A stretch of 64,000 nucleotides of DNA from Microbacterium sp. No. 7 (GTDB lineage Bacteria > Actinomycetota > Actinomycetes > Actinomycetales > Microbacteriaceae): assembly GCF_001314225.1 (NCBI RefSeq), contig NZ_CP012697.1, forward strand, positions 620,001-684,000, in the 5' to 3' direction. The position numbers and the translations under genes are program-made. Positions 57,199 to 64,000 of the stretch are shown one piece after another (positions within the stretch are counted from its first letter, which is position 1; each line of letters begins with the position of its first letter). The notes under the pieces are model-generated. The model was not told the origin of the DNA. It was given only the letters and a program-made list of their open reading frames with translations, and did not search any database.

Positions 57199-58406
57199 CG
57201 CGCTCCCGCACCGCGCCCCGGCGCATCGCCTTCGCCGCCGACTGCCTCGACGTGCTCGGCGGCGTGCAGCGCGTCGTTCGCGAGCTCTCCGACGGGCTCG
57301 CGCAGCGCGGCCACGACGTCACGCATCTCGGCCTCTATCCCGCGCCGGCGCCCGTGCCGTGGGCCGTGCGCCCCGACCTCGTCGTGCACCCCGCGGACCC
57401 CGGCCCGATGTACTCGCCGACGACGCCGTGGCGGCGCGCGAAGCTCACCGTGCGCGGCCAGCGCGCCGGCGTCCGCGCCTTCGACGAGGGCTCGCGGCGC
57501 CTCGTGTCGTGGCTGCGCGAGCGCCCCGGCTCCCTGGTCGTCGCGACGCAGCTGCGCAGCGCGGAATACCTGATCCGCGGCGGATTCCCGGCCGAGCGGA
57601 TCGTCGCGCAGTACCACGACGCGCACCACGCCGCCGTGACCGAGCGCGACGTCGACCGGCTGCGTCGCGTGTCGCGCCGGGTCGCGCGCGTGCTCGTGCT
57701 GACCGAGGAGGATGCCGCGGCCTTCCGCGCCGACGGCGTCGAGCGGGTCGGGCACCTGCGCAATCCCGTCGACGTCTCCGCGCTCGACCGGCTGGACCTC
57801 GACCGCGACGCACGCGGTGCGGGCGCGTCCCGCGAGCGCGTCGTCGCGATGGGCGTGCGGCTCGAGCGGCAGAAGGCGGTCGACGTGGCGATCCGCGCGT
57901 GGGCCGAGGTCGCCCCCGCGCATCCGGGGTGGGAGCTGCGCGTCTACGGCGACGGCTCCCTGCGCGGCGAGCTGCAGCGGCTCATCGACCGCACGGGCGC
58001 GCCCGCCCGCCTCATGGGCGCGACGGGCGACTTCGCGGGCGTGCTCGCCGCGGCATCCGTGCACGTGCTCAGCTCCGCGCACGAGGGGATGGGGCTCGTG
58101 ATCGCCGAGGCGATGTGCGCGGGAACCCCCACCGTCACGACCGACAGCGGACCCGGCGTGCGCGAGCTCGTGCGCCCGGGGGAGACGGGGCTGCTCGTGC
58201 CCGTGGGCGACGTGCCCGCCTTCGCGGCCGCGCTGCACCGCCTGGTCGGCGACGCCGAGCTGCGGGGCGGCATCGCACGCCGCGCCGCCGCGCACGTGCG
58301 CGCGTGGGAGCGCGACGCCGTCGTCGACGAGTGGGAGGCGCTGCTCGACGGCCTGGACGCCCCGGCCGCGAGCGGCACGGGCCGCGCCGAGCGGGCCGTC
58401 GCATGA
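57195..58406 (+). CDS. Glycosyltransferase family 4
   Basis: 403 residues, GT-B fold. VLGGVQRVVRELSDGLAQRGHDV is the N-terminal glycine-rich acceptor region; VAMGVRLERQKAVDVAIRAW and SSAHEGMGLVIAEAMCAGTPTV carry the EGxxxxxxE donor-binding motif (EGMGLVIAE). It adds a sugar from an NDP donor, acceptor unknown. Coupled by 4-nt overlaps to the flippase and to the monooxygenase after it, forming a three-gene operon. Confidence 0.9.
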   Translation: MTRSRTAPRRIAFAADCLDVLGGVQRVVRELSDGLAQRGHDVTHLGLYPAPAPVPWAVRPDLVVHPADPGPMYSPTTPWRRAKLTVRGQRAGVRAFDEGSRRLVSWLRERPGSLVVATQLRSAEYLIRGGFPAERIVAQYHDAHHAAVTERDVDRLRRVSRRVARVLVLTEEDAAAFRADGVERVGHLRNPVDVSALDRLDLDRDARGAGASRERVVAMGVRLERQKAVDVAIRAWAEVAPAHPGWELRVYGDGSLRGELQRLIDRTGAPARLMGATGDFAGVLAAASVHVLSSAHEGMGLVIAEAMCAGTPTVTTDSGPGVRELVRPGETGLLVPVGDVPAFAAALHRLVGDAELRGGIARRAAAHVRAWERDAVVDEWEALLDGLDAPAASGTGRAERAVA

Positions 58407-59611
58407 CCTCCGCCGACGTCGCGATCCTCGGCGCGGGCCCCGCGGGCCTGTTCCTCGCGCGCATGCTCTCGCTGCAGGGCCGCCGCGTCGTGGTGCTCGA
58501 GCGCGCCGCGCGCGAGCGATGCCTCACACGCGTGCGCGCGGCGATCCTCGAGCATCCCACCCGCGTCGTGATGGACGAGCTCGGCGTGGGCGACCGCATC
58601 GCGCGCGAGGGCGAGGCGCACAGCGGCTTCTACGTGCGGCACGAGGGCGTCACACACCGCTTCGACTTCGCGTCGCTGCTCGGCCGGCACGCGTGGCTCT
58701 ATCCGCAGCACGAGGTCGTGCGCGACCTCGTCGAGGCGCTCGAGCGCGACGGCGTCGACCTGCGCTTCGAGACCGAGGTCACGGACATCGCCGACGGCGC
58801 GGAGTCGATCGTCGTGACGGCGCAGACGGCGGACGGCCCCGTGCGCGTCGAGGCCGCCTACGCCGCCGCGTGCGACGGCCGGCACGGCGCGGGCCGCGCC
58901 GCCGCGCTCGCGGGCGACACCGACGTCCGCGCGTACCACCGCGCCCTGCCGCACGCGTGGCTCGGCATCCTCGCGCGCACCGCCCCCGATCCCGACGAGG
59001 GCATGTACGCCATGCACCCGCGCGGCATGAGCCTGCACAGCATGCGCGGGCCGCGGATCACGCGGCAGTACCTGCAGGTGCCCGCCGGCACGCGGCTCGA
59101 CGACTGGCCCGACGAACGCATCTGGGCCGAGCTGCGGCTGCGCAGCGCGAGCCTCGACCACCCGCCGCTCGCGACCGGCGAGATCTTCGACCGCTCCGTC
59201 ATCCCCCTGAGCGCCACGGTGCTGGAGCCGATGCGGCGCGGACGGCTCTTCCTCGTCGGCGACGCCGCCCATCTCATGCCGCCCACCGGCGCGAAGGGGC
59301 TCAACCTCGCCGTGTCGGATGCCGGGGTGCTCTCCGCCGCGGTGCAGGCGGCCCTGGGGCACGGCGACACGTCGCTGCTCGACGCGTACAGCGCGACGGC
59401 GCTCGCCCGCGTGTGGGAGTCGGAGTCGTTCTCGTGGGAGATGACCGAGCTGCTGCACACGCTCGACGACGATCCGTTCTCGTGGCGGCTGCGGTCGGCG
59501 CGGCTGCGCCGGCTCGTGGGCGACGTCGACGCGCAGCGCGCGCTCGGCGCCGTGTACCTCGGCACGCCGTTCCCCGCGTCGTGGCGTTACACGCCCGGGA
59601 GCACGCCGTGA
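58403..59611 (+). CDS. 4-hydroxybenzoate 3-monooxygenase-type flavoprotein hydroxylase (PobA-like)
   Basis: 402 residues, matching PHBH length (394). FAD motifs are GAGPAG (10-15), CDG (157-159) and GDAAHLMPPTGAKGLNLA (286-303). By alignment from memory with Pseudomonas PHBH, the substrate residues Tyr201, Ser212, Arg214 and Tyr222 correspond to Y202, S213, R215 and Y223, so it should bind a p-hydroxybenzoate carboxylate. Possible substrates are 4-hydroxybenzoate (giving protocatechuate) or 3-amino-4-hydroxybenzoate. It is last in the flippase operon and overlaps the 3' end of the convergent NAT gene by 25 bp. Confidence 0.88.
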   Translation: MTSADVAILGAGPAGLFLARMLSLQGRRVVVLERAARERCLTRVRAAILEHPTRVVMDELGVGDRIAREGEAHSGFYVRHEGVTHRFDFASLLGRHAWLYPQHEVVRDLVEALERDGVDLRFETEVTDIADGAESIVVTAQTADGPVRVEAAYAAACDGRHGAGRAAALAGDTDVRAYHRALPHAWLGILARTAPDPDEGMYAMHPRGMSLHSMRGPRITRQYLQVPAGTRLDDWPDERIWAELRLRSASLDHPPLATGEIFDRSVIPLSATVLEPMRRGRLFLVGDAAHLMPPTGAKGLNLAVSDAGVLSAAVQAALGHGDTSLLDAYSATALARVWESESFSWEMTELLHTLDDDPFSWRLRSARLRRLVGDVDAQRALGAVYLGTPFPASWRYTPGSTP

Positions 59612-60420
59612 GCGGCCAGGCGCGTCGGCAGCGCCCGGGCGATGCCGAAGCGCTCGCGCAGCACGCGCGCGGCCTCGGCGGGCGACAGGTCGCGCCGCAC
59701 GGTGCCATCGGTGAGCCGCCAGGCGAGACCGGCGTGTGCAGGGGTGAGCCGCCAGGCGAGACCGGCGTGTGCGGGGGCGAGCCGTCGGGCGAGACCGGGG
59801 TCGGCGGGCACGCCGGAGAGCGTCGTCGTGCGCTCGCCGATCGCGAGCGAGCACACGATCGACCGCTGGAACCGCGAGCCCGGGTCGGTGCTGTGCCAGC
59901 GTGCGGCATCCGCGAAGTCGGAGAGCGCGCGCGACCTCGGGTCGACGACGTATCCGCGTTCGGGCGAGGTGCCGACGCGCTCGCCGGCGCCGACCGGCGC
60001 CGTGACGATCGCGGGGCCGCCGAACCCGACGTCGACGTGCAGCACGGCGTCGTCGAGCGTGACGCGCAGGGCGAGGTGGCCGAGGGGGATGCCGAGCGTC
60101 ATGGCGCCGCCGGCGTGCTGCTCGACGCGCGCGCCCAGCAGGTCGACCTGCGCCCCGCACTGCTCCAGCAGCCAGCCGAAGCTCGCGTTGAGCTCGTAGC
60201 AGATGCCGCCCTCGCGGCGGTCGACCACGCCCGCGAGCATCGTGCCGGCATCCAGGATCACCTCTCCCGGCGCGTCGTCGGCGTGCAGTCGCAGGTTCTC
60301 GAACGGCACGCGCGCCGCGTGCGCGTGCGCCCAGCGGGTGACCGTCGCGACGTCGAGCCGCGGCGGCCGGTCGGCGACGCGCAGGCGCGACAGGTAGCGG
60401 GCGACGAGTTCTCGGCTCAC
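59587..60420 (-). CDS. Arylamine N-acetyltransferase / amide synthase
   Basis: 277 residues from GTG 60420 with AAAGGA 9-14 nt upstream. The catalytic triad is C74 (EGGICYELN), H115 (LGHLALRV) and D130 (HVDVGFG). It acetylates aromatic amines from acetyl-CoA; relatives also close amide bonds in ansamycin synthesis, and a Streptomyces enzyme acetylates 3-amino-4-hydroxybenzoate-type 2-aminophenols. A 33-bp in-frame repeat (11 residues, PAHAGLAWRLT) near the C-terminus is unusual. The start lies 22 bp from an iron box. Confidence 0.92.
   Translation of the reverse strand: MSRELVARYLSRLRVADRPPRLDVATVTRWAHAHAARVPFENLRLHADDAPGEVILDAGTMLAGVVDRREGGICYELNASFGWLLEQCGAQVDLLGARVEQHAGGAMTLGIPLGHLALRVTLDDAVLHVDVGFGGPAIVTAPVGAGERVGTSPERGYVVDPRSRALSDFADAARWHSTDPGSRFQRSIVCSLAIGERTTTLSGVPADPGLARRLAPAHAGLAWRLTPAHAGLAWRLTDGTVRRDLSPAEAARVLRERFGIARALPTRLAAHGVLPGV
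59711..59800. repeat. 33-bp in-frame tandem repeat inside the NAT gene
   Basis: Two nearly identical units (59711-59743, 59744-59776) and a partial third to about 59800. Each codes for PAHAGLAWRLT-type segments. Confidence 0.88.
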
Positions 60421-60441
60421 GCTGACATCCTTTCGACTGAC

Positions 60442-60460
60442 ATAGGTAAGGCTACCCTGT
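60442..60460. promoter_or_regulatory. DtxR/IdeR iron box between NAT and aldolase-like genes
   Basis: ATAGGTAAGGCTACCCTGT matches 14 of 19 positions of the IdeR/DtxR consensus (TTAGGTTAGGCTAACCTAA), including the core AGGCTA and CC. It lies 22 bp before the NAT start and about 130 bp before the first + gene, so it can govern both directions. Confidence 0.78.
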
Positions 60461-60592
60461 GCTAAGATGCATGTATCCGAGCGTGGACACGCCGCTTCCC
60501 GATCTCTCGCGGCACCGTCCCGGCCCGGTCAGGGTCTTGCCGGAACGCCGCAGGACCGAGGCTTCGCAAGACATCGTTCGAAGGGTACGTGG

Positions 60593-61483
60593 ATGACCGC
60601 TGCATACTCGGGCCGAACCGCCATCGTGAGCGGGGGCTCGCCCGGCAAGGCGATCCGTCTGTCGCGCCTCCTCTCCGGGCGCGGGCGCAGCGTCTTCGTG
60701 CCGCTCGACCACTCGGTCACGCTGGGCCCCATCGCCGGCGGGGTGTCCACCTCGGCGCTCGTGAGCACCTTCGCGACCGCGGGCGTCAACGCCGTGATCG
60801 TGCACAAGGGGCGCGTGCGCACGATCGACCCCGCGCTGTTCACCCGGCTCGCCCTCATCGTGCACGTCTCGGCCGGCACGCGGCACCACGCCGACAACGA
60901 CTCGAAGGTGCTCGTCGGCGACGTCGACGACGCCGTGCGCTACGGCGCCGACGCCGTGAGCGTGCACGTCAACGTCGGCTCGGCGAACGAGCCCGCGCAG
61001 CTGCGCGACCTCGCCGCCGTCGCGCAGCGCTGCGACGCGCTCGGCATGCCCCTGCTCGCGATGATGTACGCGCGCCGCGCCGACCTGCCCGAGGACCAGA
61101 GCGCCGAGACGCTCGCGCACCTCTCCGCGATCGCGGTCGACCTCGGCGCCGACCTGGTGAAGCTCTCGTACCCGGGCAGCTCCGAGGCGCTCAGCGTCGT
61201 CGTCGGCGCCACGCCCATCCCCGTCCTCATCGCCGGCGGCAGTGTCGAGCCCTCGGTCGAGGCCAACCGCGAGCGCGCGCACGAGGTCTTCGCCGCGGGC
61301 GCCGCGGGCGTGTGCTTCGGCCGCAGCGTGTTCGAGTCCGACGACCCGCTGCGCGTCGCGAGCACCCTCGTCTCGTGCGCCGAGAGCTACCCGCTCGGCC
61401 CGTCACTTCCCTCCTCGCTGACCGAGCTCACCCGACCCGGGGCGACGTCGGCGAACCCGATCGACAGGAGAATCCCCGCCTGA
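60593..61483 (+). CDS. 2-amino-3,7-dideoxy-D-threo-hept-6-ulosonate synthase-like class I aldolase (GriI type)
   Basis: 296 residues. It is a DeoC/FbaB-like aldolase with PLDH (D39), MMYAR (Y159) and the Schiff-base lysine K190 (GADLVKLSYPG), with the spacing of the archaeal MJ0400/GriI group. In Streptomyces griseus GriI condenses aspartate semialdehyde with dihydroxyacetone phosphate, the first step to 3-amino-4-hydroxybenzoate. ATG 60593 follows AAGGG. The leader from the iron box is about 130 nt. Its stop overlaps the next start by one base, TGATG. Confidence 0.9.
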   Translation: MTAAYSGRTAIVSGGSPGKAIRLSRLLSGRGRSVFVPLDHSVTLGPIAGGVSTSALVSTFATAGVNAVIVHKGRVRTIDPALFTRLALIVHVSAGTRHHADNDSKVLVGDVDDAVRYGADAVSVHVNVGSANEPAQLRDLAAVAQRCDALGMPLLAMMYARRADLPEDQSAETLAHLSAIAVDLGADLVKLSYPGSSEALSVVVGATPIPVLIAGGSVEPSVEANRERAHEVFAAGAAGVCFGRSVFESDDPLRVASTLVSCAESYPLGPSLPSSLTELTRPGATSANPIDRRIPA

Positions 61484-62646
61484 TGGACGACATCATCGTC
61501 ACCGACAAGGTCATCCCGCTCGCGCCCGCCGCGGCGGCCGATGCCCGCTTCGAGCACTTCGCCTGGCTCGACCTGCGCGGCGTGCGCGCCGACCAGCGCG
61601 TCGCCTACGTCGACGCCGCGATCCACCATCGCGTCGAGGGCATCGTCTCCGACGACGCCGAGCTGCTCGCGACCCTGCCGCCCACGGTGCGCCGCATCCT
61701 CGCGGTCTCGTCGCCCGCCGACGAGATCCCGGAGTCGGGCATCGACCTGGTGCTCACGCCCTCCGGCATCCTCGACGAGGTGACCGTGCCCGCCGACGCC
61801 GATCGCGCCGTGCACGTCGTGGTCTCCGACGCCGAGACGCTCGAGGTCGCGTGCCAGGCCGTGCGGCGCGTGCCGTGGACGCTGCTCACCTTCACCGACC
61901 CGACCAAGATCCCGCTGGAGATCGTGATCGCGGCGGCGGAGAACTCCGGCGGCCGCACGGTGACCGTCGTGAGCGACATCACCGACGCCGAGATCGTCGC
62001 GATCGTGCTCGAGCACGGCTCCGACGGCCTGCTGCTCGCGCCGCGGTCGCTCGAGGAGATCGCGCTGCTGCAGCAGGTCATCACCCCGCAGCAGCAGCAC
62101 CTGCTGCTGGAGGAGTTCGTCGTCGAGGAGGTCGAGCACATCGGTATGGGCGAGCGCGCCTGCATCGACACGTGCTCGCTTCTCGAGCAGGACGAAGGAT
62201 GCCTCATCGGCTCGTTCGCGTCGGGATTCTTCCTCTCGTGCTCCGAGACCCACCCGCTGCCCTACATGCCCACGCGTCCGTTCCGCTGGAACGCCGGCGC
62301 GGTGCACTCCTACGTGCTCGGCCCCGACAACCGCACCCGCTACGTCTCGGAGCTGCGCGCGGGCCACCCGATCCTCGCGGTGCGCACCGACGGCTCGGTG
62401 CGCGAGGTGCGCATCGGCCGCGTCAAGATCGAGCGCCGCCCGCTCATCTCGATCACGGCCGCGACGCAGGACGGCAAGCGCGTGAACATCATCGCGCAGG
62501 ACGACTGGCACGTGCGCCTGCTCGGCCCCGGCGCGACCGTGAACAACGTCACGGAGCTGACGCCCGGCGACCGCCTGCTGGGCTACGTGCCGGCCGAGTC
62601 GCGTCACGTCGGCCTGCCGATCTCCGAATACTGCATCGAACGATGA
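61483..62646 (+). CDS. 3-dehydroquinate synthase II family (GriH type)
   Basis: 387 residues, full length for DHQS-II. The typical stretch LLEEFVVEEVEHIGMGERACIDT, then GCLIGSFASGFFLSCSETHPLPYMPTRPFRWNAGAVHSYV, is complete. In archaea the family makes dehydroquinate; in actinobacteria the GriH homologue turns the aldol product into 3-amino-4-hydroxybenzoate. It is translationally coupled on both sides (TGATG before, ATGA after). A second shikimate entry is unlikely in this bacterium, which supports the aminohydroxybenzoate role. Confidence 0.92.
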   Translation: MDDIIVTDKVIPLAPAAAADARFEHFAWLDLRGVRADQRVAYVDAAIHHRVEGIVSDDAELLATLPPTVRRILAVSSPADEIPESGIDLVLTPSGILDEVTVPADADRAVHVVVSDAETLEVACQAVRRVPWTLLTFTDPTKIPLEIVIAAAENSGGRTVTVVSDITDAEIVAIVLEHGSDGLLLAPRSLEEIALLQQVITPQQQHLLLEEFVVEEVEHIGMGERACIDTCSLLEQDEGCLIGSFASGFFLSCSETHPLPYMPTRPFRWNAGAVHSYVLGPDNRTRYVSELRAGHPILAVRTDGSVREVRIGRVKIERRPLISITAATQDGKRVNIIAQDDWHVRLLGPGATVNNVTELTPGDRLLGYVPAESRHVGLPISEYCIER

Positions 62647-64000
62647 CGCCGGCGTCCGTCGCGGCGCGTCACGGTGATCAGGCCCGGAGCGAGCCGGTGC
62701 AGGGCGATGACGAGTCGCAGCGGCCCGCGTTCGTGCCGCTGCGGGTCCCCGGGGAGTGGACGTCGGTGACGCACCGGCTGCGGCACGTCGCCGCGGCGCT
62801 GCCCGAGGCGCTCGCGCTCACGGGGCCCGACGGGCGGCTGACGTACGGGCGGCTGCTGGCGCGCGTCGACGGCTGGGGGGCCGCGATCGCGCGCCAGGAA
62901 CGGCATCGCGCGCACGAGGGGGCGCCGATCGCCGTCGTGATGGACGGCACGGTCGCCGCGGTGTGCGCCTTCCTCGCCGTCCTGGCGGCGGGGCGCATGG
63001 CGATGCCGATCGACCCGACGTTCCCCGACGAGCGCGTGCACGCCCTGCTCGACCGCGCGGGGGCGCGGCTGCTCGACGTGTCGGCGCTGCCGGCGGATGC
63101 GGCATCCGTGCCGGAGCAGGCGGGGTCGGGAGTGCCGGTGCCGGGGGAGCCCCTGCCGGAGACGCCGGTGCCGGGGGCGTCGGCGACGAGCCCGGCGGAC
63201 GGTGGCGTCAATGAGGACACGCCGGCCGCCGTCATCTTCACCTCGGGCTCGACGGGCGCGCCCAAGGGGTGCGTGCACGACCACGGGGCGTGGCTGCACC
63301 AGGCCTACATCGGGCGGATGACGCACGATCAGGCGCCCGGCGTGCGCAACGCGATGGTGCTGCCGCTGAGCTTCGGCGGCGGCCTCGACATCGTCTTCTG
63401 CGCCCTGCTCAACGGCGCGAGCCTGCACGTGCGCGACGTGCGGCTCACGGGCCTCGCGGGCATGCCGCAGTGGCTGGCCGACGAGGGCGTCACGCACCTG
63501 CACGCGACGCCGTCGCTGCTCACCGCGATCATCGACGACGCACCGCCGCCCGCGCTGCCGGCACCCGTGCGCCTGACGACGGCGGGCGGGGAGCCCGTGC
63601 CGTGGTCGCTCGTGCGGCGCGTGCGCGACGCGGCCGAGGGGCCCGTGTCGTTCTGCGTGCTCTCGGGCGCGTCGGAGATCGGCTCGCTCGCCTTCCTGCG
63701 CGTCGAGCCCGACGAGGACGCCGACCGCGAGGGCTTCCTGCCCGTCGGCGGCATCGTGCCGAACAAGTCGGTCGAGATCGTCGACGACGAGGGCCGCCCG
63801 GTCCCCGACGGGGAGAGCGGACGGCTGCGGGTCACGGCGCGGTACCTCTCCAGCGGCTACTTCGACGACCCGGCGCGCACCGACGAGGCGTTCGAGGTCT
63901 CGCCCGACGGCGTCTGGACCTACCACGCCGCCGATCTCGCGCGCTGGGAGGCGCCCGGCGTCCTGCGCCTCATGGGTCGCGCCGACCAGGCGATGAAGGT
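62643..64000 (+). CDS. AMP-dependent synthetase / NRPS adenylation domain, cut by window end
   Basis: The first 452 codons. After a 35-residue leader, A-domain motifs appear in order: LTYGRLLARV (A1/A2), FTSGSTGAPKG (A3, about 199-209), TTAGGEPV (A5 region), SGRLRVTARYLSSGYF (A7) and GRADQAMKV (A8 start) at the edge. It should activate a carboxylic acid, likely an aryl acid made by the upstream pair, as an acyl-AMP. A Pro/Ala/Ser insertion lies at about 150-190. Whether a carrier domain follows cannot be seen. The ATG overlaps the GriH-type stop. Confidence 0.88.
   Translation, partial: MTPASVAARHGDQARSEPVQGDDESQRPAFVPLRVPGEWTSVTHRLRHVAAALPEALALTGPDGRLTYGRLLARVDGWGAAIARQERHRAHEGAPIAVVMDGTVAAVCAFLAVLAAGRMAMPIDPTFPDERVHALLDRAGARLLDVSALPADAASVPEQAGSGVPVPGEPLPETPVPGASATSPADGGVNEDTPAAVIFTSGSTGAPKGCVHDHGAWLHQAYIGRMTHDQAPGVRNAMVLPLSFGGGLDIVFCALLNGASLHVRDVRLTGLAGMPQWLADEGVTHLHATPSLLTAIIDDAPPPALPAPVRLTTAGGEPVPWSLVRRVRDAAEGPVSFCVLSGASEIGSLAFLRVEPDEDADREGFLPVGGIVPNKSVEIVDDEGRPVPDGESGRLRVTARYLSSGYFDDPARTDEAFEVSPDGVWTYHAADLARWEAPGVLRLMGRADQAMK

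Noticed and set aside
55822..58402. Flippase and GT4 as part of an exopolysaccharide locus with the GH16 enzyme
   Set aside because: Possible, but not preferred: only one transferase, no polymerase or initiating transferase, and tight coupling to the aromatic hydroxylase.
61483..62646. Shikimate-pathway 3-dehydroquinate synthase
   Set aside because: The type II enzyme paired with the GriI-type aldolase is the archaeal or 3,4-AHBA arrangement; actinobacteria normally use AroB for shikimate.

Overview
The window comes from a high-GC actinobacterium, most likely Microbacterium or a close relative in the Microbacteriaceae. I infer this from very high third-position GC, F420/flavin LLM oxidoreductases, a LytR-CpsA-Psr protein, an ATP-grasp/alpha-E/transglutaminase cassette, tRNA genes without an encoded CCA, and many genes with a TANNNT -10 box only 6-8 nt before the start codon (leaderless mRNAs). 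No rRNA, CRISPR array or replication origin was seen.

Layout. 1-3.6 kb: a cut-off Baeyer-Villiger monooxygenase, an enoyl-CoA hydratase and two short-chain dehydrogenases (catabolic). 3.7-7.2 kb: etfB-etfA and a membrane b-type cytochrome with a repetitive Ala/Pro N-terminus, apparently one operon. 7.4-12.6 kb: aldehyde dehydrogenase and MmgE/PrpD protein, acetyltransferase, thioesterase, SMP-30 lactonase. 12.6-18.1 kb: a membrane protein, three coupled exported proteins, an amidinohydrolase and ornithine aminotransferase. 18-31 kb: LLM oxidoreductase, the ATP-grasp/alpha-E/transglutaminase cassette, a nitronate monooxygenase-like protein, MarR/MFS pair, OsmC, a lipase-like hydrolase, a DEAD-box helicase. 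31-42.6 kb: lipoate ligase, galE, glycerate kinase, phosphoglucomutase, pheA, LLM oxidoreductase, lipid kinase, serS and a HAD phosphatase. 42.8-44.6 kb: two tRNA-Ser genes flanking an LCP gene; the 3' end of the first is duplicated 150 bp downstream, as an integration scar would be. 44.7-54.6 kb is more recently shuffled: CGNR regulator/MFS pair, an intact IS21-family element with a 5-bp target duplication, SRPBCC and MarR genes, an ABC exporter with divergent regulator, a VOC protein.

55.6-64 kb is the most interesting part. Two DtxR/IdeR-like iron boxes bracket genes for a flippase, a GT4 glycosyltransferase, a 4-hydroxybenzoate-hydroxylase-type monooxygenase, an arylamine N-acetyltransferase, homologues of the two enzymes that make 3-amino-4-hydroxybenzoate (GriI/GriH types) and an adenylating enzyme cut by the window end. 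I read this as an iron-controlled pathway for an aminophenol- or catechol-type metabolite, plausibly a metal chelator.

Intergenic DNA is unusually structured. Three repeat classes occur: roughly 110-bp elements foldable into a cloverleaf (18-35 kb), 58-bp hairpins with arms rich in CCGCGG (18-39 kb), and locus-specific fold-back arrays made of 19-21-bp direct units followed by their inverted copies. One array runs into the 3' end of the ATP-grasp gene, and one cloverleaf element supplies the glycerate kinase stop codon. Tandem repeats of 17 and 16 bp lie after pheA.
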